DNA from: an uncultured Clostridia bacterium
GTDB lineage: Bacteria; Bacillota; Clostridia; Oscillospirales; Butyricicoccaceae
Direction of reading: 5' to 3'
Length of the DNA: 16,949 nt
Assembly: GCA_947856675.1 (NCBI GenBank)
Contig: CANUCM010000031.1
Location: 1-16,949 of the forward strand
Each line of letters opens with the position of its first letter. The first letter of the stretch is position 1. The translations under genes were made by a program, and so were the position numbers. Below the pieces are notes generated by a model. It was not told the origin of the DNA and made no database searches. It saw nothing but the letters and a program-made list of their open reading frames with translations. Below, in pieces: positions 1-7,793 of the stretch.

Positions 1-785
1 CCGATGGTGTTGGCCTCGCGGTTGAGCTCCTGAACCAGAAAGTCCAGCTTTCTCCCGACGGCCTTGCTGCCCGATACCATGGTACGCAGCTGCACCAAAT
101 GGCTGCGCAGGCGCACAAGCTCCTCAGTGACCGACACCTTGTCGGCAAACAGCGCCGCTTCGTTCAGGATACGCTGCTCCTGTATCTCACTGCCGTCCAG
201 CAGCTCTGCCATGCGCGCAGCCAGCCGCTGCCGATATTCCTCCACGCTGTCCGGTGAGCGCTTTTCCACAAAATCCACCAGGCTGCCTATCAGCTCAGCC
301 CTTTGCAGGATATCCCGGCACAAAGCCTCGCCTTCACGCTCACGCATGGCGGCATGCTCTGCCAGAGCCCGCTCCAACACACCCAAAACCTCTGCGGTCA
401 GCACTTCCTGATCCGCTTCTTCCTTTTCCGCGCTGAGCGCGTCAGGCAGCCGGGCCAAATCCAAAGCCGTCGGCTGGCATACCGCGCCGTACTTTTCGGA
501 AATGCTGCGCAGCGCCTCCATGTATCCGTCCAAAACCGCCATGTTGGGAGTAATCTTGATGTCGGCTCCATCCTTGGCCCGGACAGAAACGTAAACATCC
601 ACCTTCCCGCGCACCAGCCGGGACGTCAGCTGCGCTTTGATTTTATCTTCCAGAAAACCGTAAATCCGAGGAACCTTGATGTTGAGATCGAGATAGCGAT
701 GGTTGACGGACCGGATTTCCACCGTGATTTCCTGCTGCTGTGTTTCGGCCTTAACCCGACCGTACCCCGTCATACTGCTGAGCAT
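1..785 (-). CDS. yicC: YicC-family endoribonuclease, C-terminus cut off by window edge
   Basis: The reading frame starts at an ATG (785-783) and runs off the left edge after about 261 codons; family members are about 290 residues, so roughly 30 C-terminal residues are missing. The N-terminus MLSSMTGYGR is the hallmark of the YicC family, and the last visible stretch (GRKLDFLVQELNREANTIG) matches the conserved C-terminal block. YicC proteins are cytoplasmic RNases linked to stationary-phase and small-RNA turnover. A GGAG ribosome site sits about 7 bases before the ATG. In many Firmicutes yicC heads a gmk/rpoZ group, which would lie outside this window. A separate sigma-A-like promoter lies in the end of the upstream rseC-like gene. 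Family assignment is strong; the exact cellular substrate in this organism is unknown. Confidence 0.93.
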   Translation of the reverse strand, partial: MLSSMTGYGRVKAETQQQEITVEIRSVNHRYLDLNIKVPRIYGFLEDKIKAQLTSRLVRGKVDVYVSVRAKDGADIKITPNMAVLDGYMEALRSISEKYGAVCQPTALDLARLPDALSAEKEEADQEVLTAEVLGVLERALAEHAAMREREGEALCRDILQRAELIGSLVDFVEKRSPDSVEEYRQRLAARMAELLDGSEIQEQRILNEAALFADKVSVTEELVRLRSHLVQLRTMVSGSKAVGRKLDFLVQELNREANTI

Positions 786-839
786 CGTATCACTCCATTA
801 TTTCTCATTGGACCGGATTTGCCCAAGTCCGTAAAAATG

Positions 840-869
840 ATTATATCATATTTTCAGGGTTCATTGCAA
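840..869 (-). promoter_or_regulatory. Probable sigma-A promoter for yicC
   Basis: On the minus strand a TTGCAA -35 (869-864), an 18-base spacer and a perfect TATAAT -10 (845-840) precede yicC by about 55 bases. The -35 overlaps the last codons of the rseC-like gene. The -35 matches 4 of 6 consensus bases. Confidence 0.45.
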
Positions 870-1280
870 ACCATCCGGCGGCAGAACCTCCGTGATTGTA
901 AAGGTGAGATTTTGCAGTTTGCGGCTCTTTCTCGAAGCCGCGGCGCACACAAGCAGGCCTGCCAAAAGCCCTGCCGCGGAATACAGGATACTCTGCCCTT
1001 CACTGCTCGACGGAAGCAGCGCTCCCGCCAGCATCAGCACAACGGGAAGAATATACAGCAGGGACGCCCGTGCCAGCACCGCACCCGTATCGCTCTCCAC
1101 CGTCACCCGGTCTCCCGCTGCGGCCGCCGCGGCATTGCGCGCCATGGCCTGCACCCGCTCTTCCGGATGCGCACACCCGTGACAGGTCCCGCAATCCCCG
1201 GAGCAGGCTGATTTGCGTGTAACTTCTATCAAAGCACTGCCGTTTTCATAGGTTTCCCGGACAATGGCAACTGCTTTCAT
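861..1280 (-). CDS. RseC/MucC-family (SoxR-reducing system-like) membrane protein
   Basis: This 139-residue protein has the RseC-family layout: a short N-terminal domain with a cysteine cluster C26-x3-C30-x2-C33-x2-C36 (CSGDCGTCHGC), then two hydrophobic segments at about 72-91 and 97-116 that would span the membrane. RseC in proteobacteria works with the Rsx/Rnf electron-transport complex to keep SoxR reduced; in clostridia the homologue is often near Rnf genes and its exact role is not established. It is the last gene of the cdaA-cdaR-FAD group: it starts 2 bases after the upstream stop, and its ribosome site (GGAGGAA) is made from the Glu-Glu codons ending the FAD protein. No rnf genes are in this window, so an electron-transport role here is inference. 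Confidence 0.85.
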   Translation of the reverse strand: MKAVAIVRETYENGSALIEVTRKSACSGDCGTCHGCAHPEERVQAMARNAAAAAAGDRVTVESDTGAVLARASLLYILPVVLMLAGALLPSSSEGQSILYSAAGLLAGLLVCAAASRKSRKLQNLTFTITEVLPPDGLQ

Positions 1281-1282
1281 TC

Positions 1283-2878
1283 CTATTCCTCCAGCGGCAT
1301 ATATTCCGAAAAAATGCGTTCTGCCGCACGTATACCGTCCACTGCCGCGCTCATAATGCCGCCTGCATATCCGGCTCCTTCGCCGCAGGGAATCAACCCG
1401 GAAAGCTCCGGACTGTAAAGCTCCTGGGTGCGCTGCACCCGGATCGGCGAAGACGTGCGGGTTTCCAGCCCGGTCAGCACGGCGTCCGGCGCGTCAAACC
1501 CGGGCAGTTTCTTTCCAAACGCCGGTATGGAGCGCTGCAAAAGCCCCGCTGCGTCCGGCGGAAGAATTTCGCCCAAATCGGCAAAGCGCCATCCGCGCGG
1601 GTAAGTCGGCCGGACACCGCCCAGCCGCTCGCTGCGCTGCCCCCGGAGAAAGTCTCCGACACACTGCACCGGCGCGCTGTAATCCCCGCCGCCGGCCCGG
1701 AACGCAGCGCGCTCCAGCCGCCTTTGAAACTCCACCCCCGCCAGCGGATGCGCGCTGCCAAAGTCATCGGGCGTTACGGAAACGGCCAGCGCCGCATTGG
1801 CATTCTCTCCGCTTCGGGCGTGATAGCTCATGCCGTTTGTCACAACGCCGCCGGCCTCGCTGGCGGCCGCCACCACCACACCGCCCGGGCACATACAGAA
1901 CGAATAGCAGCCGCGCTCTCCTTCGCGCCGCGACAGAAAATATTCCCCTGGCGGCAGCTGCACTTTTCCCGCAAAACGTCCATAAAGCCCTCTGTCAATG
2001 GTCTCCTGACGGTGCTCTATCCGAACCCCGACGGAAAACGGCTTGGCCGAAATGGACAGCCCCTGCCGGTACAGCGTTTCAAACAGCTCCCGCGCACTGT
2101 GTCCCACGGCCAAAACCGCCGCCTGGCATGCAATTTCTCCCTGCGCTGTGCGTACGGCGCACAGCCGCCCGCCGCGCTGCACAAAGGCAAGCGCCGGCGT
2201 ACGGAAATACACTTTCCCGCCCAGCTCCTCAATGCGCCGGCGCATGGCTACCACGACATGCTTTAAAAGATCCGTGCCCACATGCGGGTGCGCCGTCGTC
2301 ATAATTTCATCCGGGGCTCCGAATTCCCTGAGCCGCTGCAAAACAAGCTCGCAGCGGCGATCGCCTATCCGGGTCGTCAGCTTGCCGTCGGAATATGCAC
2401 CGGCTCCGCCTTCGCCAAACTGAACGTTTGTGTTTTCATCCAGCCTCCCGCCGGAAAAAAAGTCCTGCACCGCTTTGTCGCGCTCGTCCATGCCCGCTCC
2501 GCGTTCCAGCACAACAGGACGGTATCCCTGCTCTGCCAAAAGCAGGGCGCAAAAGATCCCCGCCGGCCCGAACCCGCACACCACCGGCGGCTGAGAAAGC
2601 CTTTGGGTCCCGCACGGCCGCGGCGGCTGCACCCTCTCACGGACCCGGATGTCCGCACGCCCCAGGCGCTCACACAGCGCCCGTTCGTTACCTTCCACTT
2701 CCAGCTCCACAGAGTACACCTTGTGCAGCATCCCTCTGCGCAAATCAAAAGAACGCTTGTGAATGTGCGCCGCGAGCACCTGCGTCCTGTTCAGCCCGCA
2801 AAGACTGACAGCGGTGCCAATGGCATCGCTGTCAGTCTTTTCATATGAACATTTTATTCCAGATACAATCAGGCTCAC
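1283..2878 (-). CDS. FAD-dependent dehydrogenase (COG2509 type)
   Basis: I choose the GTG at 2878 (531 residues) over an upstream ATG at 2935. The GTG follows a strong GGAGGAA site with normal spacing and avoids a 53-base overlap with cdaR. The protein has a dinucleotide-binding GFGPAG at residues 102-107 after an N-terminal domain of about 95 residues, then ENTNVQFGEGGAGAYSDGKL, and a C-terminal flavoprotein closing block (CGEGAGYAGGIMSAAVDG) that contacts FAD. This is the layout of the widespread, biochemically uncharacterised COG2509 flavoproteins. Reaction and electron acceptor are unknown. It lies between cdaR and the rseC-like gene in one transcription unit. Its last codons (Leu-Glu-Glu-stop) provide the ribosome site of the next gene. 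Confidence 0.88.
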   Translation of the reverse strand: MSLIVSGIKCSYEKTDSDAIGTAVSLCGLNRTQVLAAHIHKRSFDLRRGMLHKVYSVELEVEGNERALCERLGRADIRVRERVQPPRPCGTQRLSQPPVVCGFGPAGIFCALLLAEQGYRPVVLERGAGMDERDKAVQDFFSGGRLDENTNVQFGEGGAGAYSDGKLTTRIGDRRCELVLQRLREFGAPDEIMTTAHPHVGTDLLKHVVVAMRRRIEELGGKVYFRTPALAFVQRGGRLCAVRTAQGEIACQAAVLAVGHSARELFETLYRQGLSISAKPFSVGVRIEHRQETIDRGLYGRFAGKVQLPPGEYFLSRREGERGCYSFCMCPGGVVVAAASEAGGVVTNGMSYHARSGENANAALAVSVTPDDFGSAHPLAGVEFQRRLERAAFRAGGGDYSAPVQCVGDFLRGQRSERLGGVRPTYPRGWRFADLGEILPPDAAGLLQRSIPAFGKKLPGFDAPDAVLTGLETRTSSPIRVQRTQELYSPELSGLIPCGEGAGYAGGIMSAAVDGIRAAERIFSEYMPLEE

Positions 2879-2882
2879 CGTG

Positions 2883-4133
2883 CTATTCCTCCGGCACCGG
2901 CGGTTCTTCGCCCGGCGGCAGTTCCTCCGGGACAACGAGCGTCAACGTGTATTTTCCGACCACGGCGACCTGCCGCCCCTGCACCGTCACCAGCGCCGGA
3001 ACGACATTTTCACCCGTTTGCAGTTCGTCCGGTGAAAATACCGGAGTCACGGTGATGTCCTCTGCGCTCAGCTCCGCCAGCTCCTCATCCGAACCGAGGA
3101 ACACAAGGCTCAGCCTGTCTTCCTTGCAGGTATACGGCTCTACATCACTGAACCGATCGGCATCCACGCTGAACATCATCTGCCGCAGGCCTTTAAAGGT
3201 TATCACCACACGGGCATAGGTTTCCGTATTGTCTGTTGTCACCCCGTTGGGCAGAATAATGGGCAGCGTGACTTCGGTCACATTGTCTTCCAGAAGCTGC
3301 TTGACGCTGATGCTGCCCAGGTTAATCTGGTTGATGGACGAAACCACATCCGACGCGCCGCTGACTTTAACGGAGTCGGGCTCGATTTCACAGTCCACCA
3401 TGTCGGCAGTAATAAACCCATAGGGTATTACATCCACCGACAGAGGAATTTCTCCGCTCTGGTGCACCTGCATTTCAAACTCAAGCGTCGGCTCGCGCAA
3501 TGTGATAAACGTCATATCCACCGGCTCGCCCGCCTCGTCAACCAGCGTGTAATTCAGCACCGTTTCCACGTTGGCCGTCGCATCGGTCATGTCGTATACC
3601 GCAACAGCCCGGTCAATTTCCGCCAAAATCCGTTCCGGCCCTTCCACCGTCACCGCATCGGAAGACAGGGAATAGTCGCCCTGCACATATCCTTCCGCCA
3701 GCTCACCCTGAAGCTGCAGGTCAACGGGCACCGATTTTGTCGCAACCCGATCAATGGTCATCGAAACGGTCGGCGTAATCCGCGAAACCGTGAGGTTTTT
3801 ATTTTCGGCGGACGCCGCGTACTTGAGATCATATTCCCCGGGAACCGTAATGGTCGACACATCCACCACGGCTGTCACAGTGTTGCGGTTTGCGCTGTAT
3901 ACGTCGTTGCGTTTTCCCACAACCTTCACGTCCACCGTGGGAGTGTTGCCCTCCGTGATGATCAGCCCCGCTTCCGTCAGGGCGGAAACGCCTTTGACCT
4001 GCACGTTCAGTCCGCTGAGCACCGTGCTGACGTCGGGGTTTTTCGTATCCATTACATAAAACCACAGCAGCAGCGCCACCAAAAGCGAGAGCACCTTGAT
4101 GAGGATGTCATTGTCTTTAACCCACTGTTTCAT
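2883..4133 (-). CDS. cdaR: CdaR, YbbR-domain regulator of diadenylate cyclase
   Basis: The 416-residue protein has one N-terminal membrane anchor (residues about 11-29, ILIKVLSLLVALLLWFYVMD) followed by repeated YbbR domains outside the membrane, which I place roughly at 40-120, 130-210, 220-300 and 310-400, and an acidic Pro/Glu-rich tail. CdaR binds and modulates the membrane-bound c-di-AMP synthase CdaA. The start overlaps the cdaA stop by four bases (ATGA), a sign of translational coupling, and a GGGGGCG ribosome site lies inside the cdaA 3' end. In most Firmicutes glmM follows cdaR; here the next gene encodes an FAD dehydrogenase, so the usual glmM link is absent locally. The Glu-Glu-stop end doubles as the ribosome site of that gene. 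Confidence 0.93.
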   Translation of the reverse strand: MKQWVKDNDILIKVLSLLVALLLWFYVMDTKNPDVSTVLSGLNVQVKGVSALTEAGLIITEGNTPTVDVKVVGKRNDVYSANRNTVTAVVDVSTITVPGEYDLKYAASAENKNLTVSRITPTVSMTIDRVATKSVPVDLQLQGELAEGYVQGDYSLSSDAVTVEGPERILAEIDRAVAVYDMTDATANVETVLNYTLVDEAGEPVDMTFITLREPTLEFEMQVHQSGEIPLSVDVIPYGFITADMVDCEIEPDSVKVSGASDVVSSINQINLGSISVKQLLEDNVTEVTLPIILPNGVTTDNTETYARVVITFKGLRQMMFSVDADRFSDVEPYTCKEDRLSLVFLGSDEELAELSAEDITVTPVFSPDELQTGENVVPALVTVQGRQVAVVGKYTLTLVVPEELPPGEEPPVPEE

Positions 4134-4981
4134 TTCAGACGCCCCCTAAGCCGTGCCCAGAAGCCCTGTGTCTCTTCCGGTTCCTCCTGCGGCATCAGCT
4201 CCTGCACCAGCAGTCTTTCCAGTGTTTCCGGCGCAAGGTGGCGTTTGAGAATGCCCCCCACGGCAAACGAAATGGATCCGGTTTCTTCCGAAACCACCAC
4301 GCACGGCGAATCATACGACTCGCTCATGCCGACCGCTGCACGGTGCCGGGTTCCCAGCTCCTTGCTGATGTTGAGGTTTGTCGACAACGGCAGCAGGCAG
4401 CCCGCCGCCTCTATCCGGGCGTTGGAAACCACAACCGCACCGTCATGCAACGGAGCCTTGGGATAAAAAATATTCTTCAGAAGCTCCGCCGAAACCTCGG
4501 CGTCAATCTTGGTTCCCGTTTTGGCAATGGACGCAATGTTGTCATCTTTTTCAAACACGATCAGCGCGCCGGTCTTGCTCCACGAAAGGGAGCTGGCCGC
4601 TTCCACGGTCTGCAAAATGGCAAGCTGCATTCCCTGTTTGTCCACACCGCGGCTTTTAAACAGGCGCAGATGGCTGCGGCCAAACTGCTCCAGCACTTTG
4701 CGCAGTTCGGGCTGGAACACCACAATCAGCGCCAGCACGCTGAACTGCAGCGCGCTGGAAAGCAGGAAGTTAACCACATGCAGTCCAAGCATGCTGTCAG
4801 ACGAAACCTGCATCAAAATCAGCAGCACCAGCACGCCCTTGAGGATGCGGGCCGCGCTGCTGTTGCGCATCTGCTTGATAATCCAGTATATGAAAGCGGC
4901 CACGATGAGGATGTCGATTACATCCAGCACCGTGGCAAACTTAAGTTGTTCCCAAATCCGGACAAAAACATTCATACCCAT
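4130..4981 (-). CDS. cdaA: CdaA (DacA), membrane diadenylate cyclase
   Basis: This 283-residue protein has three N-terminal transmembrane helices (about 20-37, 46-62 and 66-90) followed by a DAC domain carrying the two diagnostic active-site motifs, DGA at 180-182 and RHR at 212-214. It condenses two ATP into cyclic di-AMP, the second messenger controlling potassium and osmolyte balance and cell-wall homeostasis in Firmicutes. It begins a four-gene unit with cdaR, an FAD dehydrogenase and a rseC-like gene. Two in-frame ATGs (4981 and 4975) both lie within reach of an AAGGGA site; I keep the first, but a protein two residues shorter is equally possible. A good sigma-A promoter lies about 30-60 bases upstream. 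Confidence 0.96.
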   Translation of the reverse strand: MGMNVFVRIWEQLKFATVLDVIDILIVAAFIYWIIKQMRNSSAARILKGVLVLLILMQVSSDSMLGLHVVNFLLSSALQFSVLALIVVFQPELRKVLEQFGRSHLRLFKSRGVDKQGMQLAILQTVEAASSLSWSKTGALIVFEKDDNIASIAKTGTKIDAEVSAELLKNIFYPKAPLHDGAVVVSNARIEAAGCLLPLSTNLNISKELGTRHRAAVGMSESYDSPCVVVSEETGSISFAVGGILKRHLAPETLERLLVQELMPQEEPEETQGFWARLRGRLK

Positions 4982-5010
4982 TATCCCTTTTTCGGAATTG
5001 CTTTACCTTG

Positions 5011-5039
5011 ATTTTATCAAGAAATGGGCAATTTTTCAA
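5011..5039 (-). promoter_or_regulatory. Sigma-A promoter for the cdaA operon
   Basis: On the minus strand, TTGAAA (-35, 5039-5034), a 17-base spacer and TAAAAT (-10, 5016-5011) preceded by TG at the extended -10 position lie just upstream of cdaA. Both hexamers match 5 of 6 consensus bases. No hairpin terminator separates it from the aminotransferase gene upstream, so some read-through is possible. Confidence 0.7.
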
Positions 5040-5055
5040 TAGAGTTCTGTCGGAT

Positions 5056-6195
5056 TTAAGCGGATGTTAACACTTTTTTTACAGCGAATACCAGCTCCGA
5101 AACCTCGCGCCGCGTGTTGAAGCATGAAAAGCTGACCCGGCAGGTTCCCTCCGGCAGCGTCCCTGCGCTGCGGTGCGCCAGCGGCGAGCAGTGCAGGCCG
5201 TCGCGCAGGCAAATTCCCCGCTGCGCCAAACGGGCGCACAGCTCCGCCGGCGTCTGCCCCTGTGCCGCAAAAGAAATCAGGCCCTGATGGCGCTCCGCCG
5301 GCCCGCAGAATACCCGCACGCCGGGAATGCTTCCCAGCCCCTGCGCCGCCTGCTCCACCAGCTCGCGCTTGTGCTGTGCCAGCGCCGCCGTTCCTTGTTT
5401 TTTGACAAACAGCAGCCCCTCACGCAGCCCGGCAATCCCCGGGACATTCAGCGTCCCGCTTTCCAGCGCGTCCGGCAGGAAATCCGGCTGACTCAGGTTC
5501 AGCGATTCGCTTCCCGTGCCCCCCTGCATAAGGCTGTAAAACCCTTCGGCTTTACACACAAGCAAAAGCCCTGTTCCCTGCGGCCCATACAGCGATTTAT
5601 GCCCCGGCATGCAGAGAAACCGGGCGCTCTCAAGCTCGGAAGCATCCACGTCAAGCAAACCGGCTGACTGCGAGACATCCACGATCAGTGCAATCTGGCG
5701 CTGCGCGCACAGCGCGTCGATTTCCTTCAGCGGCAGCACAAATCCGAATACATTGGATATATGGTTCAGGATGACGCACCGGGTGTCGCTGCGCAGTGCC
5801 TCCTGCACCGCCTGCACCGCCTGCTCCGGACAAAAAAGCCCGGACTGCGCCACAGTATAGCACACCCCCTGCTCCTTCATCGCTTCAAGCGGGCGCACAA
5901 CGGAATTGTGCTCATATCCCGAAACAACGGCATGGCCGCCGCCGTGCAGTACGCTTTTAATGGCAATGTTCAGTGCGTGGGTTGCATTGGATGTGAATAC
6001 AACCTGTTCCGGGCAGGGCAAGTGAAACATCTCGGCCGCCGTTTCTCTGCAGCGGTATACGGTTTCGGCCGCCCTCATCGCCGGCGCGTGGCCGCTGCGC
6101 CCGGGATTGGCGCAGCTGAGCATGGCCGCTTCCATCGCTTTTGCCACGCTCCGGGGTTTATACAGCGTAGTAGCTGCATTGTCAAAGTATATCAC
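5056..6195 (-). CDS. Class V aminotransferase / cysteine desulfurase-family protein
   Basis: The 379-residue PLP enzyme has the N-terminal YFDNAATT signature of cysteine desulfurases, the PLP-binding lysine K200 in the MPGHKSLYGPQGTG motif, and a late cysteine C336 in DGLHC where SufS/Csd-type desulfurases carry the persulfide-forming cysteine. It would take sulfur (or selenium) from cysteine or selenocysteine and pass it to a carrier. The layout matches the clostridial subgroup TIGR01977, often encoded near selenium-metabolism genes. It starts inside the last four bases (ATGA) of a DUF3343 gene, a proposed Se/S carrier-like protein, so the two are probably a donor-carrier pair. No selD or selA is in the window, so a selenium-specific role is inference. 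No SufU- or IscU-type scaffold gene was recognised in the window. Confidence 0.9.
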   Translation of the reverse strand: MIYFDNAATTLYKPRSVAKAMEAAMLSCANPGRSGHAPAMRAAETVYRCRETAAEMFHLPCPEQVVFTSNATHALNIAIKSVLHGGGHAVVSGYEHNSVVRPLEAMKEQGVCYTVAQSGLFCPEQAVQAVQEALRSDTRCVILNHISNVFGFVLPLKEIDALCAQRQIALIVDVSQSAGLLDVDASELESARFLCMPGHKSLYGPQGTGLLLVCKAEGFYSLMQGGTGSESLNLSQPDFLPDALESGTLNVPGIAGLREGLLFVKKQGTAALAQHKRELVEQAAQGLGSIPGVRVFCGPAERHQGLISFAAQGQTPAELCARLAQRGICLRDGLHCSPLAHRSAGTLPEGTCRVSFSCFNTRREVSELVFAVKKVLTSA

Positions 6196-6443
6196 AGCCC
6201 CGCCTCCTTTACCTCTCCGCCCGCCTGCTCATAAAATGTCTTGACAAAGGGAACCCCGCTCTGCCTGAGCAGCCTGACCGCTTTATACGCTCCAATGGCG
6301 TTCATCCGCAGTGCGTAGCCGCATGAACCGCGCGCCAATACTGTCGCCGGGCGCACAAGATGCGTGACAATCCCTCCGGCAGAAAGAACGCGCGCCCCTC
6401 TCTGCGCGTGCGTCACCGATTTAAAGGTGATCAGAAATCCCAT
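6192..6443 (-). CDS. DUF3343 small Se/S-carrier-like protein (copy 1)
   Basis: I use the ATG at 6443 (83 residues) because a GGGGAG site lies about 9 bases before it; the upstream in-frame extension to 6551 would run through the ispF terminator. The protein starts MGFLITFKSV, the usual DUF3343 beginning (a short beta strand then a Thr/Ser-His helix region), and has the single conserved cysteine C41 in GSCGYALR. DUF3343 proteins are small cytoplasmic proteins proposed as selenium or sulfur carriers because of their gene neighbours; no biochemistry can be read from sequence. It overlaps the downstream aminotransferase by ATGA. A second DUF3343 gene lies at 14427-14687. Confidence 0.83.
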   Translation of the reverse strand: MGFLITFKSVTHAQRGARVLSAGGIVTHLVRPATVLARGSCGYALRMNAIGAYKAVRLLRQSGVPFVKTFYEQAGGEVKEAGL

Positions 6444-6507
6444 CGGAAAACACTCCCCGTTTTCAGCATACCTCATGCTATGCGGCTGCGCTGCCTCACG
6501 TGCAGAA

Positions 6508-6538
6508 AACAAAAGCGCCCCCGCTTTCGGAGGGCGCC
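6508..6538 (-). terminator. Rho-independent terminator after ispF
   Basis: On the minus strand a GC-rich hairpin (GCGCCC paired with GGGCGC, extended by a few pairs around a short loop) is followed by TTTTGTTTT. It lies between ispF and the DUF3343 gene, ending the ispD-ispF unit. Confidence 0.8.
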
Positions 6539-6554
6539 AAACAGACAGCAAAAC

Positions 6555-7031
6555 TCAGCGCGATACCACAAGGCAAACCGCATGGGCCGACATCCCCTCG
6601 CCCGGGCCGGTGAAGCCCAGGCCTTCTTCCGTCTTGGCCTTGACCGATACCTGCTGCACCTCAATGTCCATGGCAGAAGCCAGCCGCTGCCGCATTTGCT
6701 CAATATGCGGCAGCATTTTTGGGGCTTGTGCCACGATGATGGAATCCACATTTCCGATTTCCCACCCTGCATGGCGCAGCACAGCGCAGCATTTGCGCAA
6801 AAGCTCCAGGCTGTCAGCTCCCTTATACCGGGGATCGCTGTCGGGGAACATTTGCCCGATGTTCCCGAGCGCCGCTGCCCCCAGCAGCGCATCAATCACC
6901 GCGTGGGTCAGCACATCGGCATCACTGTGTCCCAAAAGCCCTTTTTCAAAGGGGATTTCCACCCCGCCGAGCACCAGTTTTCTCCCCTCGGTCAGGCGGT
7001 GTACATCATACCCGTTTCCAATGCGAATCAT
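6555..7031 (-). CDS. ispF: IspF, 2-C-methyl-D-erythritol 2,4-cyclodiphosphate synthase
   Basis: This 158-residue enzyme catalyses the fifth step of the MEP isoprenoid pathway, cyclising CDP-methylerythritol 2-phosphate with loss of CMP. The zinc ligands D9 and H11 (GYDVH) and H43, the HSDAD motif at 35-39, the FPDSDPRYKGADS block and the C-terminal GLGFTGPGEG are all present, and the length matches the family. Two substitutions stand out: Asn57 where LGDIG normally has Asp, and Lys133 in place of the first Thr of the usual VKATT motif. The gene overlaps ispD by ATGA and is followed by a terminator, so ispD-ispF are co-expressed. The pathway assignment is secure; the effect of the substitutions is not known. 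Confidence 0.96.
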   Translation of the reverse strand: MIRIGNGYDVHRLTEGRKLVLGGVEIPFEKGLLGHSDADVLTHAVIDALLGAAALGNIGQMFPDSDPRYKGADSLELLRKCCAVLRHAGWEIGNVDSIIVAQAPKMLPHIEQMRQRLASAMDIEVQQVSVKAKTEEGLGFTGPGEGMSAHAVCLVVSR

Positions 7032-7741
7032 GCTCTTTCCTCCAGCATCGCCTGCGCGATTGTCAAATCCTCAGGGGTCGTGATTTTGATATTGCCCGCA
7101 GAGCACAAAACCGCCGCCGGGCGCACTCCCATGCGTTCCAGCGCAGCGCATTCATCGGTCACGGTCTCTCCGGCCTGTATGGCGTCCTGCAGCGCCGCGC
7201 ACAAAAGCTGGCGATCCGCGCACTGCGGCGTCTGTGCGCGCACAAGGCTGTCGCGGTCGACCGTTCGCTCAATCCGCCCGTCCCGCACCACCTTGACCGT
7301 GTCGGTCATCGGGCACGCCGCAGCGGCTGCGTTGCATTCAAACGCCGCAGCGCACACCCGCTCAATATCCTCCGGCAGAATCAGCGGCCTGGCCGCATCG
7401 TGCACACAGGCAAACCGGCACCGCTCAGAAACCTCCGACAGCCCGCGGTATACGCTTTCTGCACGGGTCGCGCCGCCTGCCACAACCTTGCTCAGTTTGC
7501 TTACGGAAAAATCGCGGCAAAGCTGCGAATACTCCACCAGCACGTCGCCGCGTGCCACCAGAATGATCTCATCCACCGCCGGGCAGGCTTCGAACGCCAT
7601 CATTGTGTGAATCAAAACCGGCAAGCCGCCTATCTCACACAGCAGTTTATTTTCCCCGCCCATTCGCGCCGAGCTCCCGCCGGCTGCAATGACCGCCGAA
7701 ACAAACGGTTTTTCTTCTTTTTTTCTGAAAAGCCGCAGCAT
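7028..7741 (-). CDS. ispD: IspD, 2-C-methyl-D-erythritol 4-phosphate cytidylyltransferase
   Basis: The 237-residue protein couples CTP to methylerythritol 4-phosphate in the MEP pathway. It shows the nucleotide-binding AAGGSSARMGGENKLL near residues 19-34, the VHDAARPL motif near the middle, AQTPQ, and the closing NIKITTPEDL that is diagnostic for IspD. A basic N-terminal extension of about 12 residues (LFRKKEEK) precedes the first beta strand. GGAGGG lies about 8 bases before the ATG. The gene sits only 52 bases after carD with a hairpin between them, so its expression may come from read-through or from an unrecognised promoter. The last codons (Glu-Glu-Arg-Ala-stop) contain the GGAGGAA ribosome site of ispF. 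Confidence 0.96.
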   Translation of the reverse strand: MLRLFRKKEEKPFVSAVIAAGGSSARMGGENKLLCEIGGLPVLIHTMMAFEACPAVDEIILVARGDVLVEYSQLCRDFSVSKLSKVVAGGATRAESVYRGLSEVSERCRFACVHDAARPLILPEDIERVCAAAFECNAAAAACPMTDTVKVVRDGRIERTVDRDSLVRAQTPQCADRQLLCAALQDAIQAGETVTDECAALERMGVRPAAVLCSAGNIKITTPEDLTIAQAMLEERA

Positions 7742-7762
7742 ACCAACCCTCCGATATCAGGC

Positions 7763-7782
7763 AAAAAGCCCCGCAGGGCTTT
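7763..7782 (-). terminator. Terminator or attenuator between carD and ispD
   Basis: On the minus strand AAAGCCC-TGCG-GGGCTTT is followed by two more T, then GCC. The U tract is short because it is partly used in the stem, so termination may be incomplete and allow read-through into ispD. Confidence 0.6.
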
Positions 7783-7793
7783 GAATTGTATTA

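Noticed and set aside
303..1211. Long plus-strand open frame opposite yicC and the rseC-like gene
   Set aside because: It is antisense to two recognisable genes, has no domain and low-complexity Arg/His-rich composition typical of GC-rich shadow frames.
2879..2935. Upstream ATG start for the FAD dehydrogenase
   Set aside because: It adds an Arg-rich stretch, overlaps cdaR by 53 bases and has a worse ribosome site than the GTG at 2878.
3462..4466. Plus-strand open frame of 334 codons opposite cdaR/cdaA
   Set aside because: It mirrors the codons of two well-supported genes and shows no family features.
6465..6479. Short inverted repeat AGCAT-N5-ATGCT upstream of DUF3343 copy 1
   Set aside because: The arms are only five bases and no clear promoter lies beside it, so chance is a sufficient explanation.
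6360..7610. Plus-strand open frame of 416 codons opposite ispF/ispD
   Set aside because: It is antisense to two essential-pathway genes and spans a terminator; no recognisable protein.
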